From Solanum dulcamara (Eukaryota; Streptophyta; Magnoliopsida; Solanales; Solanaceae): a stretch of DNA of 64,000 nt. Of this stretch, positions 24,176-36,339 are shown piece after piece (the first letter of the stretch is position 1; each line of letters begins with the position of its first letter). Under the pieces are notes generated by a model that saw nothing but the letters and a program-made list of their open reading frames with translations, ran no database searches and was not told the origin of the DNA. A program made the translations under genes and the position numbers. The stretch lies in NCBI RefSeq assembly GCF_947179165.1, contig NC_077242.1:21952597-22016596 (forward strand). Reading direction: 5' to 3'.

Positions 24176-25100
24176 TGTGTTTTTTTTCTATTAAAAAAGA
24201 AGTGTTTTTTGGCCTCCCTATCGTACTTATTTAAAATTTGTTCTTTACATTATAATAATAAATTTATTTTACTAATTATAAGAATGATATGATAAAAGAA
24301 ATCAAATTCAAGTACACTTTGGTACATTAGTATTACTTACCAAATTTTAAGTCATCACAAGCTTAGTTGAGGGCTGGTAAACTAGTTTTAAAAGGAAACA
24401 GTAGAATAAATATTCAGTTGGCAAATTAATGCGTGTAACTAAACTTTATATAAAACATAAATTGACATTATATAAAATTTTTCATTTAAAATAGTTAAAT
24501 AAATATCATAATCTCCAATATAAATTTTTGTTCAAGTTTTTACAATTAAAAACATTTGTCCTGAACTTTAAGTAGAGGAAAAAACTGTCCTATTTCGAAT
24601 AGTTAATGGACAAAATTGAATTTATACTTTCATATTATATATACTAATTCAATCTATACTTTAAAATAATTATCTATCATCCTACTATTCAATTATTTGT
24701 CAGATTTGAAGTTAAATACATTGAGATATATATATCTTCTTAAAAATAGTCTAAAATAAAGTCCTACCAACTTAATTATCTCTAATTTACTCCTTTATTC
24801 CAAATCAATCAATTCTCTCTCCTAATTCTCTCCTCCCATGTTTATCATTCAATTCTCTCTTCTCCTTCTGTTCACACATCCTTCTTGAATCAAAGTTTAT
24901 TGATTTAGATTTTTCTTAATCTACTTTGATGGCTGAAGAATCTTCAACCAAGAATATTGCTAATAGAGATACAACACATCATGTATTATAAATAGATTTA
25001 CTTGCTACCACGTACTACATATTCTAGTCAACGAGTTTGTAAGTAGAAAAAATTACAATGATCAAAGTAAGTCGTGTTTTACTGCTAATTATAGTTCTAT
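24176..25100. other. AT-rich intergenic DNA
   Basis: Mostly AT-rich and non-coding. From about 24790 the base composition shifts to a CT-rich leader-like stretch that precedes the very short frame at 24929. Confidence 0.3.
24929..24991 (+). pseudogene. possible 5' stub of a lost gene (20 codons)
   Basis: A CT-rich leader with repeated 'caattctctct' ends in ATGGCTGAAGAATC, encoding MAEESSTKNIANRDTTHHVL before a stop. The leader and the A/G-rich start look like a plant 5' end, but nothing downstream continues the gene. It may be an accident or the remains of a transduplicated first exon. Confidence 0.2.
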
Positions 25101-25530
25101 GGGGTCAGTTGGTAGAGTATATAAAAATAATGTTATATAGAATGTATTAGTAATGCTTACATTAATTATACTTGCATTAATTATACACAGATTATTTTTT
25201 ATGCATTCTTTGGTTTGGTGTATTAAAAATAGCATGTATTGCATAAAAATATTTATTTACAAAGATATCCTCAACAATTATGATAGAAAAGATGTAAAAA
25301 GGGTTTTGAGGGGTAATTGGGTCTATAATCATGCTAATGCATTAAATCCTCTTGCATGCTAATACCTAAAAATTCCATGGTTTTAGTAATACACACTTTG
25401 ATACACAATAGAGTGTATAACTAATGCATTAGTTATACATAGTATAAAAAAATGTACCAAACAAGGTATTACAAATACACAAAACTAATGCATTCATTAT
25501 TTTTGCTAATACACTCTATTAAACAACCCC
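25101..25530. mobile_element. Tourist-like MITE, 430 bp
   Basis: Left end GGGGTCAGTTGGTAGAGTATA and the complement of the right end (GGGGTTGTTTAATAGAGTGTA) are imperfect inverted repeats. The interior repeats 'taatgcattagttatac'-type words in both orientations. The flanks TAT and TAA may be a degraded 3-bp TSD. It resembles the larger element at 48590-49693 in its ends and in the 'taatacatgtattagtta' words. Confidence 0.6.
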
Positions 25531-26956
25531 TAAATTTTGTAATTAACGTACATTGGGATAATGACGTGTTGTCGGAAAAGGTGAGGAGACAATCAGCGAG
25601 GTGGTGTTGGTCTTTGCTGGAGAGGCGAGAGAGACGAAGGGGACAGGAGGAAAAATGGTGGTTAACATATGTATCTGATTAGGTATATGTATCTGACAAA
25701 TATACACATGTATCTAATTAAGAGTTTATGTATTTGATAAAGTGTATATGTATTTGAGTTAAGATTATATGTAACTATGAAAAAAAAAATCTGATGCTAA
25801 AAAAAATGGAAAGAAATTTGAAGTTTTTGAATTTTTTTGGAGAAGAAATTCAGGAAAGAACGCTTGATTTGCTCCTAAATTGATGTGTTTCAATTACATT
25901 CCATATTTAGATACACATAATTAGATGTAATTGCTTAGCATGTATCCGAAATACATGTATCTGAACGCGCCAGATATATGTAGGAACCAAAATATGATTG
26001 AAATTATAATATCGAGAACTCATGAAAGACAGGTAAGTAGCCCTAAACTAATGGAATTTGTGTTGTTTATCCTTTTTAAAACAAGTACATAACAAATTGA
26101 CCTTTTTTAAAGAATATATTTGACTCTTTTTCCTATATTATATTATGTTGTTAACTTAGGTCCATTTTGTTAATGAAGTTTGAGTTTGAATCATTCATAT
26201 CTTACTCGACTAAATGCATTTACTTTTTTATTTCCCTTATGTCGGTCGATTCATTTTGAGTCTTTTATAAATTTATTTTTAATTTTATATTTTTTGTAAG
26301 TTCTATTTTTATGCATAATCACCATTACTAGTTTTTAGATACTACCATTGCAGGCCACCTTCACCATCAACTATAATTGCTAAGCGCCTTCACTAACACC
26401 TAGTTTTTAGACACTACCATTCCGGGCGTGATTATCCAGCAATGTCACCGGAAAAGCGAGATTTACTATTCTTTGAGAAATGTAGTTCTTGTGATGAAAA
26501 TCAGATGGTACACAAGTGAGGGGAAGGAATATATTTAAGCAAATGTACATATTTAAGCATCATTTGATCACTAGAAAAATCACCTTGCGTCGTTCTTCCA
26601 TTCCAAGTACACTCGAGTCTCACGTCTTACAAACTCACTTTGAATTTTCACCGTACATGTCAAGGGTCAAGCCTTTTCCATACCCCAACCCCTCAAAGAA
26701 TCTAGTCACTAACAAATGGCAGAACAGTTTATAATTGCCAATCTATAAATTCCAAGAATAATGTTTAAGTCATCTACTCCTAAAATATGGTGGATAGGCA
26801 CAAGCAACTGCGTGTTCAGCATTCCCCATAAATCAAAGCTGAATCCAAGTTGTCAAGCTCCAATAGGCAAAATCTTCCAGACATTTATTCAATCCATGTT
26901 GAAGCTGTGTTTAGGAGATCAATTTTAAAGCAGTGTTCCTTGCCGGTCTTGCAATA
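25531..26956. other. intergenic DNA and 3' flank of the TBL gene
   Basis: Non-coding. It contains repeated 'gtatatgtatctgac/aaa' words at 25670-25770 and the probable 3'UTR of the minus-strand TBL gene next to 26956. Open frames at 25452 and 26516 have no domains. Confidence 0.35.
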
Positions 26957-29900
26957 TTAAAGTTGAGCAAAAAGAATTTCATTCCATGTATCTGGAACAC
27001 CAGGCAAGCACCAATGCAAGCAATCCTGCACTCCCGGTGTTGATTTGATGCTGAATCGAGATATATGACCCTCATCTCTCAACTGAGACAACGCTGTGAT
27101 GTCCAAAAGCTTGACAGCTGTTCCTTTTACCGCCCCTGCTGCACCAGCATCACTAGATTCATCTTGTAGAACCTCCTTTCCACCAGAAAGTGGAGTGGTA
27201 TTATCACAGGTGCCTCCAGTGTTCCAATCTCCATTAAAAAAATGTCTGGGCGATATAGACCGGTAAAATGCTTTAAGACCAGGGTATTTTGGCAGCTGTG
27301 AATCTACCCATTTAATGATACTGTGAACTGTGAAATTCTTGGCACCATTAATATCTGCCATTTTCTTGTTCGTGTTTGGAACACCATCTACATACATGAC
27401 CCACCGGTTGGCGTTAAGCTTTCCTCTATTCCAGTGGTGTCCTGTGTTTAGCACAAGGACATCAAATCTGGGTAGGAAACGACTTAAAAATGCAGGCGGA
27501 CGATCCAGGTGCATGGCATAATCAGTAGCAGGGTTAGAAGCATTGATGGGTGTCAAGTTACACAGACTAGCAGACCAATAGTATAGAATAGTTGTTTGGG
27601 CTCTCGGAAATCGATAAGCCCATCCATCAGGTCGTACAGCATGACGAGCCTTTACAAGACCATATTCACGTCCCACGTCGAGAACATCAGGTCTGTCTTC
27701 ACCACCAGTAATCATACACATAAGCGACTGGAATTGTTGTCTGCCAAGGGAATCCCCAATGAAGGCCAGAGTTTTGTTCTCCATCCTGGATCCACAACCA
27801 AGTTCAGAAATTTCCTTGTATGTAGAAAGAGTAAAGTCAATTAAGTATTACCTGAAGACTTGAGGAGGCGAGAAGGCAGTGCAATATTTCTATGCAACAA
27901 GAAGAAACTTGGACTCGGAAACATTGTGCAAACAGAGTTTTCTCTATTCAGACATTAGGATGTGAGAGAGATGAGGACAACAGGCACTACATAGAGGAGT
28001 TTCATAGTCATAATTTCTTGCAGTTTATGTGCAAAAGTTCTAACCTGTTGGGTTCCTCAAGCTCACTCTTCTGCTCTTGAAAAATACATGACAAAACATG
28101 GTAGGTACAGTACTACTTATGCCACTCAGAAAAAGAGAGAAGGTTCTAATAGAGCTCATAAAATTTTTTTCTTAGGTTATACACATCTCAAGCATCAGGT
28201 AATCAGTTTCAGAAAAAAGAGCATACCTTTTCAGGAATTTGACACCTGTAAACTCTTCCATCTCGCAATCCCTTGGTCTCCAACGTAGTTTCTCGTATTC
28301 AAAATCCGTACGCTGTGTCAAGCGGCAAGCCCACATGGCTGACAACCACCGCTTGCAGCCAAATCCAGAATATAAAGGCCGACTATCATCTGTGACCCAT
28401 CTACCTTTAGCAGAATTACAACCTGGAAATTAAGATAAGGGTATTAATAACTAATTACTTACTAACCGTTGTAACAAATTCACCAAACAATTTAAGGATA
28501 GGTTGCTTGGCAAACAAGGCCATTTTTCAGATTATCCAGAACCCAAGAAAGGGTGAAAAACAATTTCTATAAAGAAAGAAATTAGGATTTAATTCAAAGA
28601 GAATGTAATCAACTCCATCAAGATTCAAGTTTTGTTAACATTCAGATAAATTCTACAGCTAAATGAAATCAAAGAGAAAGGAAACAAAGAATCAAATAGA
28701 ACGATAATCACCTAGATCTTTTGAGACAGATGTCATATTTTCTATAGCGACGCCTGAAGAATTCAGTGGAGCAGCGACTTTGTTTTTCTGTTCTCTTGAA
28801 CTATTTTTTTCTTCCAAAGCTTTTAAGTCTCCTCCTTTTAGGGTAAAGCTGGGAGGAAGACCTGCACTTTCTGAAAAGGACCATCAAAACATCAAGCTGT
28901 GGAGACTAAAGATCGCTTAACCTCAATGGATCTCATAGTACAAAAATAGTATAAAACACGAATAGGTACCAGTGAAAATAGTTCTTTACTGCATAAAAAT
29001 ACACTTTAAAAAGGCAGCCCAGTACACAAAGCATCCCGCGTTAGCAGGGTCTGGAGAAGGGCCACACCCCCATAAAAATCACACTTTGGCAAACATAAAT
29101 CAAGTTGAGGAGCTGGAAGCAACAGATTCAGCATACAATAAGCAGATTAGGAGCTATTTTATTCATACAGCTCGGGAAAAGGGAAGTTCCTATTTCCGTT
29201 TTTAACTTTTAGGACAGAAAACTGACACATTACTTTACTATTACCACTAATTCTTCATGATTTGAGGCACTCAGAAAAAATATAGTACTTGAACATACTG
29301 TACCTTCAATCTCAGTATTAGTTATCGGTTCTTCAGTCAACTTATCCTTTGTAGAAGAGTTTGAAATGGCGGATTCAAAGTTCATGTTTTCTTTTGATTT
29401 CCCTGATCTATTTCTTTCTCTTAAAACTTCTTCATCTTTCATTTTATAATCTGCAAGAGAACAGAGAATAGATAAGTGCTCCAATAGGATTTGGCAACAT
29501 TTCCATCAAGTTCTATTTTCTGTCACAATACTACTGTCCTTGGTGGTTTGTCCCAAAACAACTACTTACCTTAAAGAGAAAGCTTTTTCCTCCCTTCAAC
29601 ATTTAAATTGATGTCAAATCATACTATATTTTATTGCTTCAAACTCGACGTGACATCCTACCGATTAGCATTCAACTTTTTAATATTTGAAACGTTATGT
29701 TAAAACCTTTTGCACCAAACTGCATAAGACAACTTATCCAAACATTTCACTCTCAATACGTAGAAAAGTCAAAGTAGGATCTTTAATGGGACATATCCAC
29801 TAAGTAGGGAATTAAGATTAGTAACCTTATTACTTAAAGTTGCTGAAGAAACAGATGATATCATTATTTACTGGGAAAAAGTTGAGAAAAGAAGCTTCAT

Positions 29901-30552
29901 GTTTTAGCACAATTCAAGCAGATCAACCGGGTGAGAGGTATCCACAACAAAGAAAATTATTGTGCAAAAGAACCAGGCAAAACATGCAAGAATCACAGCT
30001 TCTGCCAAGTTTCGTGTTATCTCAACTTGAATACAGCAATGTGATCCGGCGTAACTAAAACACCGTTGTTTATTTAGACATGATTTGTTCTGGTACCTTG
30101 CATCTACCATGTTTCTCCAGTGGTATTGGGTTTTATGCAACCACTAGCTCGTAACTGCATCTCAGTAAAAGAATGCTCCATACCACTAAACATATACAAA
30201 AAGATTTTTTGCTCCGTACCACTAAACATATACAAAAAGATTTTTTTCTCAAAAAAATAAAAAAGGTCGAATCGCCAAATAACAGCAGCTTCTACGACCT
30301 AATATATACTTAACTTATCTTTAAATGGGTCAACATATTTGCTAATTCAAAGGGGAAAATGAACTACCAATGGTATGGAAAATGTCAAAAAAGAATTTAT
30401 GTCAAACCTGGAGAAATCTGGAAGACATGATCTTGAGATGGTGTCCAATAAGAGAGAAAAGGGCTTTTCACGTATGCCAAAATAATAACACTGGCGCAGA
30501 CAAATCCAATAAGGATGAGAGAGATCAGTGGAACCTTTAAACCTCCCTTCAT
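26957..30552 (-). CDS. trichome birefringence-like (TBL14/15/16-type) polysaccharide O-acetyltransferase, five coding exons
   Basis: Exons on the minus strand: 30552-30408, 29450-29304, 28870-28712, 28422-28227 and 27785-26957. All introns are GT-AG, all phases join, and the total is 1476 nt (491 residues plus stop). The start MKGGLKVP is followed by a single membrane segment (residues about 7-28, [20 protein letters not shown]), giving a type-II Golgi topology. A low-complexity stem encoded by exons 2-3 follows. The PMR5 N-terminal domain begins [10 protein letters not shown] and contains [13 protein letters not shown]. The esterase domain has the nucleophile motif IGDSLGRQQ (Gly226-Asp227-Ser228) and ends with [16 protein letters not shown] (Asp470, His473), so the Ser-His-Asp triad is complete. 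TBL proteins transfer acetyl groups to cell-wall polysaccharides; the acceptor of this subgroup is not known to me. Exon 5 alone reads as a 275-codon frame. No damage is visible. Confidence 0.93.
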
Positions 30553-32215
30553 CCTCAATGCATAGGAACTTATGTACGTGAAGTCATTCCACCATAATGG
30601 ATGTTGTGTTCACTTCAGCTTAGTATCTGAAATAGTTGAAAGAGAAATGTTTGAGGCAAGACTGAAAAATAGTGTTTCTGGTGTAAAAAGAGATTAGAGA
30701 TTCACGGGACAGTTTTAGACTCCTGATATAGACAACAAAAATTTACACAGAAATATAATACGAAGACACCAGCGGATATCTTTCCTTTAGCTTCCTTCTC
30801 CATATCCTAGAGCCCTTTTTGGGTTCCCCCACCTGATTTCATGACCAAGCTGACCCTGCCTTTGCCATCAATAAGATCTTTCTAACCTCAGTCCAACCCT
30901 GCATCTTAATGTCGAATACAATTAATTTCTCATAACTTGAATTTAATTATTGCAAACTATGGAGCAACTTCAGTCTTATTAATCTTTCCAATGCAATTTT
31001 TCTCTTTGATCACACTATAGCACCTATTTTTGTTGCTCTCTCTTATTTATCACATTTTCTCTTACACTTTCTTTCGTGATTGCTCATTTCCTGCTTGATT
31101 TCATAACTCAAAATGATCATCTCTACCTATAGGTGGTGATGGAAGCATTTAGTGAGGGTATATCTACTCTCTTCTAAAACATAACGAAGTAAGTTATGTT
31201 GCTTAGATCCTTTGAAATGCCGCCGGTGCATGTCAGATCCTCCAAAAACGCACAACTTTTGGAGGATCCGACATGAGTCCATTTGCATTTTTGGATGATC
31301 CAAGCAACATAACCAACTACGTATTTGTAGAATTCCAGAGTTGCTCTTTGTATTCTCAAGAATTACTTGAATATTTTATAGTCATCTGAACATCAAAGAA
31401 ATAAAGTTGTTTTTTTTTAATCACATCAGCTTTGGACAAAGCACAGAGCTGCTTTTTTCACAAGGACACGTCAACTACTGAAATTCAGATTGAAGCAGAT
31501 TCATTGAGTGTCTTTGTCCCCTGAAGAAGTAGTGTTAATTATGAAGTAAAAACTAGTTCCAATGCTACTAAAAAATACGAGCTAGCTTGCTTTAGCAGTA
31601 TCAGGGATTAATACCAAACAATTTCGCTTGGTACAGAGACAAATAGGAAGTTGATGTAATTATCAATCGAGGAACATTAGCCGCATTTCACATGGCAAAA
31701 AGAATGCATTAACAAAAACCCAGAAACGAGATAATTCGTAGATCCCATACTATTTTACTTATCAAAATTTCGGGTTTTATTCAAAGCACATTTACCCAAG
31801 TTACGACGATCAACTGAGCAAACCCTAGAAAATACTGATGAAGATATTTCATACATACACAGCACGAAATATTCAAAAAAGTGTACATCTTTAAGGAATT
31901 GGCAAATAAAAAATTAACACATACAAATTGAATTACGGCGATGGGAATAGAAATCCTACAATCTAGAAATGTATACCTGAAAACGTCTGAAATCTAACCT
32001 CCGAATCCTCGGATTTGATCATGGAACAATAATATTTTTTAGCAAATAACAAGAAAAATTGAATTAAGTTTCGAAATATTTATGCAATAATGATGCAAAA
32101 TTGAAGTTTGGAACAAAAAATTCTCTCAGATAATATAGAGGATGAAGTTTGAAGGCGAATAAGATAGCTGGAGAAGAAGGAAGGAAGTGGAACTATGAAG
32201 ACCAAAGGAGAAACA
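30553..32215 (-). other. 5' leader of the TBL gene with an inferred 5'UTR intron
   Basis: On the minus strand a CT-rich leader runs from about 32215 to a clear donor (CAG|GTATAC, exon end at 31977). An acceptor (TATTTCAG|AT, exon start at 30626) precedes the coding start by 74 bases. This implies a 1350-bp 5'UTR intron (31976-30627). The leader has no long frame. The intron contains a foldback repeat at 31193-31313. The splice sites are read from sequence; no transcript evidence is available. Confidence 0.55.
31193..31313. mobile_element. 121-bp foldback MITE in the TBL 5'UTR intron
   Basis: The ends GTTATGTTGCTTAGATCC and GATCCAAGCAACATAAC are inverted repeats. An inner inverted pair surrounds the centre (GATCCTCCAAAAA on the left, CTTTTGGAGGATCCGACATG on the right). 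The whole unit therefore folds into one hairpin. It matches a foldback repeat that I recall as frequent near Solanaceae genes. No TSD is obvious. Confidence 0.75.
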
Positions 32216-32238
32216 GAGGAAACAGGAAAATGAAAGGA

Positions 32239-32247
32239 AATTATATA
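32239..32247 (-). promoter_or_regulatory. TATA box of the TBL gene, also the MULE target-site duplication
   Basis: On the minus strand the nine bases read TATATAATT, a good plant TATA box placed just upstream of a CT-rich leader and about 30 bases before a plausible transcription start near 32210. The same nine bases (plus strand AATTATATA) are repeated at 38337-38345 as the TSD of the MULE. The element therefore landed in the core promoter. Confidence 0.55.
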
Positions 32248-32571
32248 CGGAGAAAGGCCAAAATTATGTCTGAACTTTGCTATACTTTAGGGCCAATTAT
32301 ATACTTATCGTTATAATTTGGGCCAAATATGTCCTTAAGTATAATAGAGTTTCATGTGTCGGTTTGTCAGTGGTCAACTTATTTCTCCTCTTATTTTTTT
32401 ATCCAGATCAAATAAATATAGATCTGACCCAATCAATTTAGTACCCGACCCATCAATAACATATCATATCCAAATAAATATAAACCTAACCCATCAATAA
32501 CGCTGCTCTCTCTCTCTTCTCTCTCTAAAAAAATGCATATCACCTCTCTCTATCGTCTTCAACCTCCATTT
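32248..32571 (+). repeat. left terminal inverted repeat of the MULE
   Basis: About 324 bp, paired with 37986-38336. It contains a CT-rich stretch (32508-32527) just before the transposase leader and probably carries the outward/inward promoters usual for MULE ends. Confidence 0.9.
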
Positions 32572-33086
32572 CATCATCAAATATTGTACATTTATGCATT
32601 TATCTACTACTGTTGTTATTCATAAGGTTCTTATTAGAAGAAGGTTCTTCATAAACTCCATAATCTTCGTTTATCTGCTACTGCTATTATTGTGTTTTCA
32701 GTTTTTTAAAGGCTTGTTGCGGATTGTTAAGTCTGAACATTAATGGAGGTTGATTTATTTTTTTTGAAATCTGGGGTTTTGCCCAACAGTTTTATATTCC
32801 TAGTTTATTATCAGTTGTTTGTTTCCCCCCTTTTCTTTGTGGTTATGATATGGTTCCGAAGGGGATAGACAAAAGCGCAAATTTCATTTGTTGTTACCCT
32901 ATGCTTGACTTAATCAATTTTAAAAAATAATTCCTTTTTATTTTTGGTGATAGACAATAATGAGAACTTCATTTGCTGTTTAGGCTAGATCATTTTGGGA
33001 GTTAGAAAATAAATTTTGTCGAGGATCTTATTTTTTCTACGCATTTACATTAACTTTTACTTACTAATTAATTGCAGCTTGTTAAG

Positions 33087-35911
33087 ATGATAAAAGTCAA
33101 CTTATTCTTCCATCATGGTGGTGATTGGATTCGAGAGCCACACGTATTGTATGAAAAAAAATGGGTTCACTATTGGAGGGAGTATGATCCTGATCTCTTA
33201 TCTTATATTGACATTGTAAATGAGTACACTTTCCATTTAGGATTTGTAGGTGTCCAACAATTAATTATTGCTGGACCATCTGGAAAGTACTTTGAATTAG
33301 AAGGTGATGAAGGTATTAGGAAATTATTATCATTTTTCTCCGAAGAATACCATGTCATTTATTTCTTTGCTACTGATGAATGTGAAATAGCTGTGCATGT
33401 TTCCAATATTCTACAAAGTGATGAATCATTTTTCTTAGTACCTAATTTTGTTAATGAAGTTGGGAGAGATGTGCATGTTCCAAATGTTCTACAAAATGAT
33501 GAATCACTTTCTTTAGTACCTAATTTTGTTACTGAAGTTGAGACAGATTGTAGTGACATTGAGGATGATAATGATATGACATTTGATTGTCCAGAATATG
33601 ATAGTGAGGAATTAGAGAGACTTGCTACCCACAAGAGAAGGGCTATCACTGAAAATTTGAATGATTTTAGAGAGTTAGTTAAGAGTATGACCTTCAAGGA
33701 CATACCAGAAGAAAACAATTTCTGTAGACTTTATGCACTGGCAAACAAGAAAAAGTTAGTTGTTGAAAAAAGTGATACGCATAGGGTGAGATATTCATGT
33801 GATGCTGTAGGATGCCCATTTATATGTCACATATCTGATGATGACACTACTGTTAGGGTGACTGTTAAGACTTTAATTCCTCATAATGATTGTAGTGTAA
33901 TGTATGATAACCCACTGATCAACTCTAGTATCATAGCTCAATATTTCAAGGGAAAGTTACAAGATGACCCAAAATACAAGGTAAAAGATATGAGGGCTGA
34001 CTTACATAGAATGTTTTATTTAAATGTAAGTGAAGAAAAATGTAAAAGAGCCAAAAGAGAGGTCCCGGAAACTCTGGAAGGTAGTTTTACAGATAATTAC
34101 AAAAAACTGGAGGCCTATGCAAATGAATTGAGAGAATCAAATTCAGAAAGTGATGTTGTCATTAATTTGTCCAAGGAGGCACTAGCTCAAGGTAAAAGAA
34201 AATTTCTAAGAATGTATATTTGTTTCAATGCATTGAAAATGGGTTTTAAGGAAAGTTTAAGACCATTTATTGGGTTAGATGGTACATTCCTTAAAGGAAA
34301 AGCTAAGGGTCAAGTATTGGTTACTGTTGGTCAAGACAGTATGAATCAATTTTACCCTCTAGCATGGACAGTGGTTGATAAAGAAACCAAGAGAACTTGA
34401 ATCTGGTTCTTACAGCAATTGCAAAACTCACTTGAACTCCATAATGGCAAAGGAATAACCTTCGTATCAGATATGCAGAAGGTAAACTATACTATTTTTT
34501 ATCTATTTTTTAAATATGCTTTTTTATTTGTTTTTAAATTTATTTTTTATCTTTTTTTTAAATCTGTGTAAATATTTAACATTATTTGTTTCTTATATGT
34601 AGGGACTAGTTGATGTAGCAAAGAATGTACTGCCTGAAGCACATCAGAGATTTTGTGTAAAGCACATTGAGGCAAATTGGTGCAAAAAGTGAAGAAAAGG
34701 TGAGTTGAAGAAGCTTTTATGGTGGGGTGCATGGTCCTCCTATGCTAAGGAGTTTGGAGACCAACTTGAACAGATGAAGTAGTTGGATGAACCTGCTGCA
34801 AAGGACTTAATCAGCAGGTATCCTCTAGAAACATGGTGTAGAGCTTATCTTGATACAGTCTGTAAGAATCAAGGAGTGGACAACAATTTTACTGAGTCAT
34901 TCAACTCTTGGATACTTGAAGCAAGGTATAAGCCCATCATTGGGATGTTGGATGACATAAGGATTAAGGTGATGAATAGGTTAAGAGAAAATGATGGGTT
35001 TGTGAGTAAGTGGTATGGTTTGGTCAGTCCTAATATAATGAAGTTGTATAATGAATATTTGAAAATAGCCCAAGTGTGCAAGGTCAATGGTAATGGAGAC
35101 AGTGGATATGAGGGAACAGAAGGACATGATAGACATGTTGTGAATTTGAGGCAAAAGCGGTGTACTTGTAGGACATGGGACCTTACTGGAATCCCATGCC
35201 CACATGCAATCAAGGCCATGATTCACAAGAAAATTGACCCTATTTCTGAGATACATTGGTATCATAGCAAGGAGGCATTCAAGTTAGCATACAAACACAA
35301 GTTGCAACCGGTTAGGGGCATACAGTTTTGGAATGTTGACCTTTCTCAGGCCATGGAACCACCAGCTTTGGTCAAACTTGCCGGCAGACCCAGGATTAAG
35401 AGGGATAGAGGGAAAGATGAGGCCCTTAAGAGGCAAGGTGAATGGAAGCTTTCAAGGAAAGGTAGAGTGATGACTTGCAACAACTGTGGAGAGACAAATC
35501 ATAATGTTAGGGGCTGTGGCAAGATAAATTAACACATCTATTAACTATTGTGTATCTAATATTAGTATAATTAACTATTTTCTAATGATTTTTTCACCTT
35601 TTTGTAGCCAAAGAAAGGCAAGCAACAAGCTAAGAAAAGACATTCTACTAGAGGCAAAAAGGGACAGACTCGGGGTTAGTTGATGAAGATGAAAACTCCC
35701 AAGTTGAAGAAGAGATCAACTTAACAGCCCCCCAACCAACCCAAGACAGTCAGCCCATGCCTAGTATCAACACCCCATTTTCTAACTTTGAATATCCTTC
35801 AATTGAGGAAGATGATGAAGACCCTTTTCTAAGGCCCATAGTGATTTCTGAATTTTTCACAAGACTTCAAATGAGGCAGAAAGCACAAGAACCAACAGGT
35901 AGAAGGCAATA
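33087..35911 (+). pseudogene. MULE (MuDR-type) transposase, three exons, three stops and a mutated splice donor
   Basis: The first ATG in frame (33087, MIKVNLFFHHGGDW) follows an acceptor-like TTGCAG. Exon 1 (to 34481) holds the Mutator DNA-binding domain (LVKSMTFKDIPEENNF with CDAVGCPFICHI, a zinc-binding pattern) and the start of the DDE domain (GLDGTFLKGKAKGQVL). Exon 2 (34603-35523) continues with the paired SDMQK|GLVD, the CVKHIEANW motif, the SWIM finger CTCRTWDLTGIPCPHAIKAM and a perfect CX2CX4HX4C knuckle (CNNCGETNHNVRGC). In-frame stops occur at 34398, 34690 and 34780. The second intron donor reads AT instead of GT at 35524, although the acceptor at 35606 and the frame of exon 3 still fit. 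A frameshift follows near 35678, before an acidic tail (VDEDENSQVEEEIN). This copy cannot make an active transposase. Confidence 0.9.
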
Positions 35912-36339
35912 AGCTTTAGAGGTGACCACAATGGTGTTAGTGAGGCAACCAATCTTTCAGTCTCATTAACAAGATTAACTTGACAAGGGAATGGTGCAGT
36001 TACTACCAGCAAGTTGGAGGCTAAAGCTCAAGAGAGGATTGGGAAATTAAATCCAAGAAGGGGACCTAACAATTGATTTAGCTTTATGAAATGTTATTGT
36101 TTTTTGTGAATTATGGTGATGTATTTACTACTTAAGACTTGGGGTGTATTAGTTTTTGGGATTATAGATGGCATCCATACAACTATTATAGTGTTTGAAA
36201 TGTCCAGTTGTTTTGTCAAATTCAATTATGTTTAGTTTTACTAAAATGTTGATGAATGTATAGTTGTTGTTCAGTTGAAATATGCAGTTGTAATGTGCAA
36301 AAATTGCAGTTGTGCAGTTGAAATGTGTATGGAGTGTAG
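35912..36339 (+). other. 3' part of the MULE after the transposase
   Basis: Non-coding transition between the transposase tail and the minisatellite. The words 'cagttgtgcagttgaaatgtg' are loosely repeated at 36245-36335. Confidence 0.4.

Noticed and set aside
27330..28433. Several plus-strand frames across the TBL exons
   Set aside because: Antisense shadows of TBL exons 4 and 5; the minus strand gives domains, splice sites and phase agreement.
34869..35265. Minus-strand frames opposite the MULE transposase
   Set aside because: Antisense shadows of the transposase frame, without domains.
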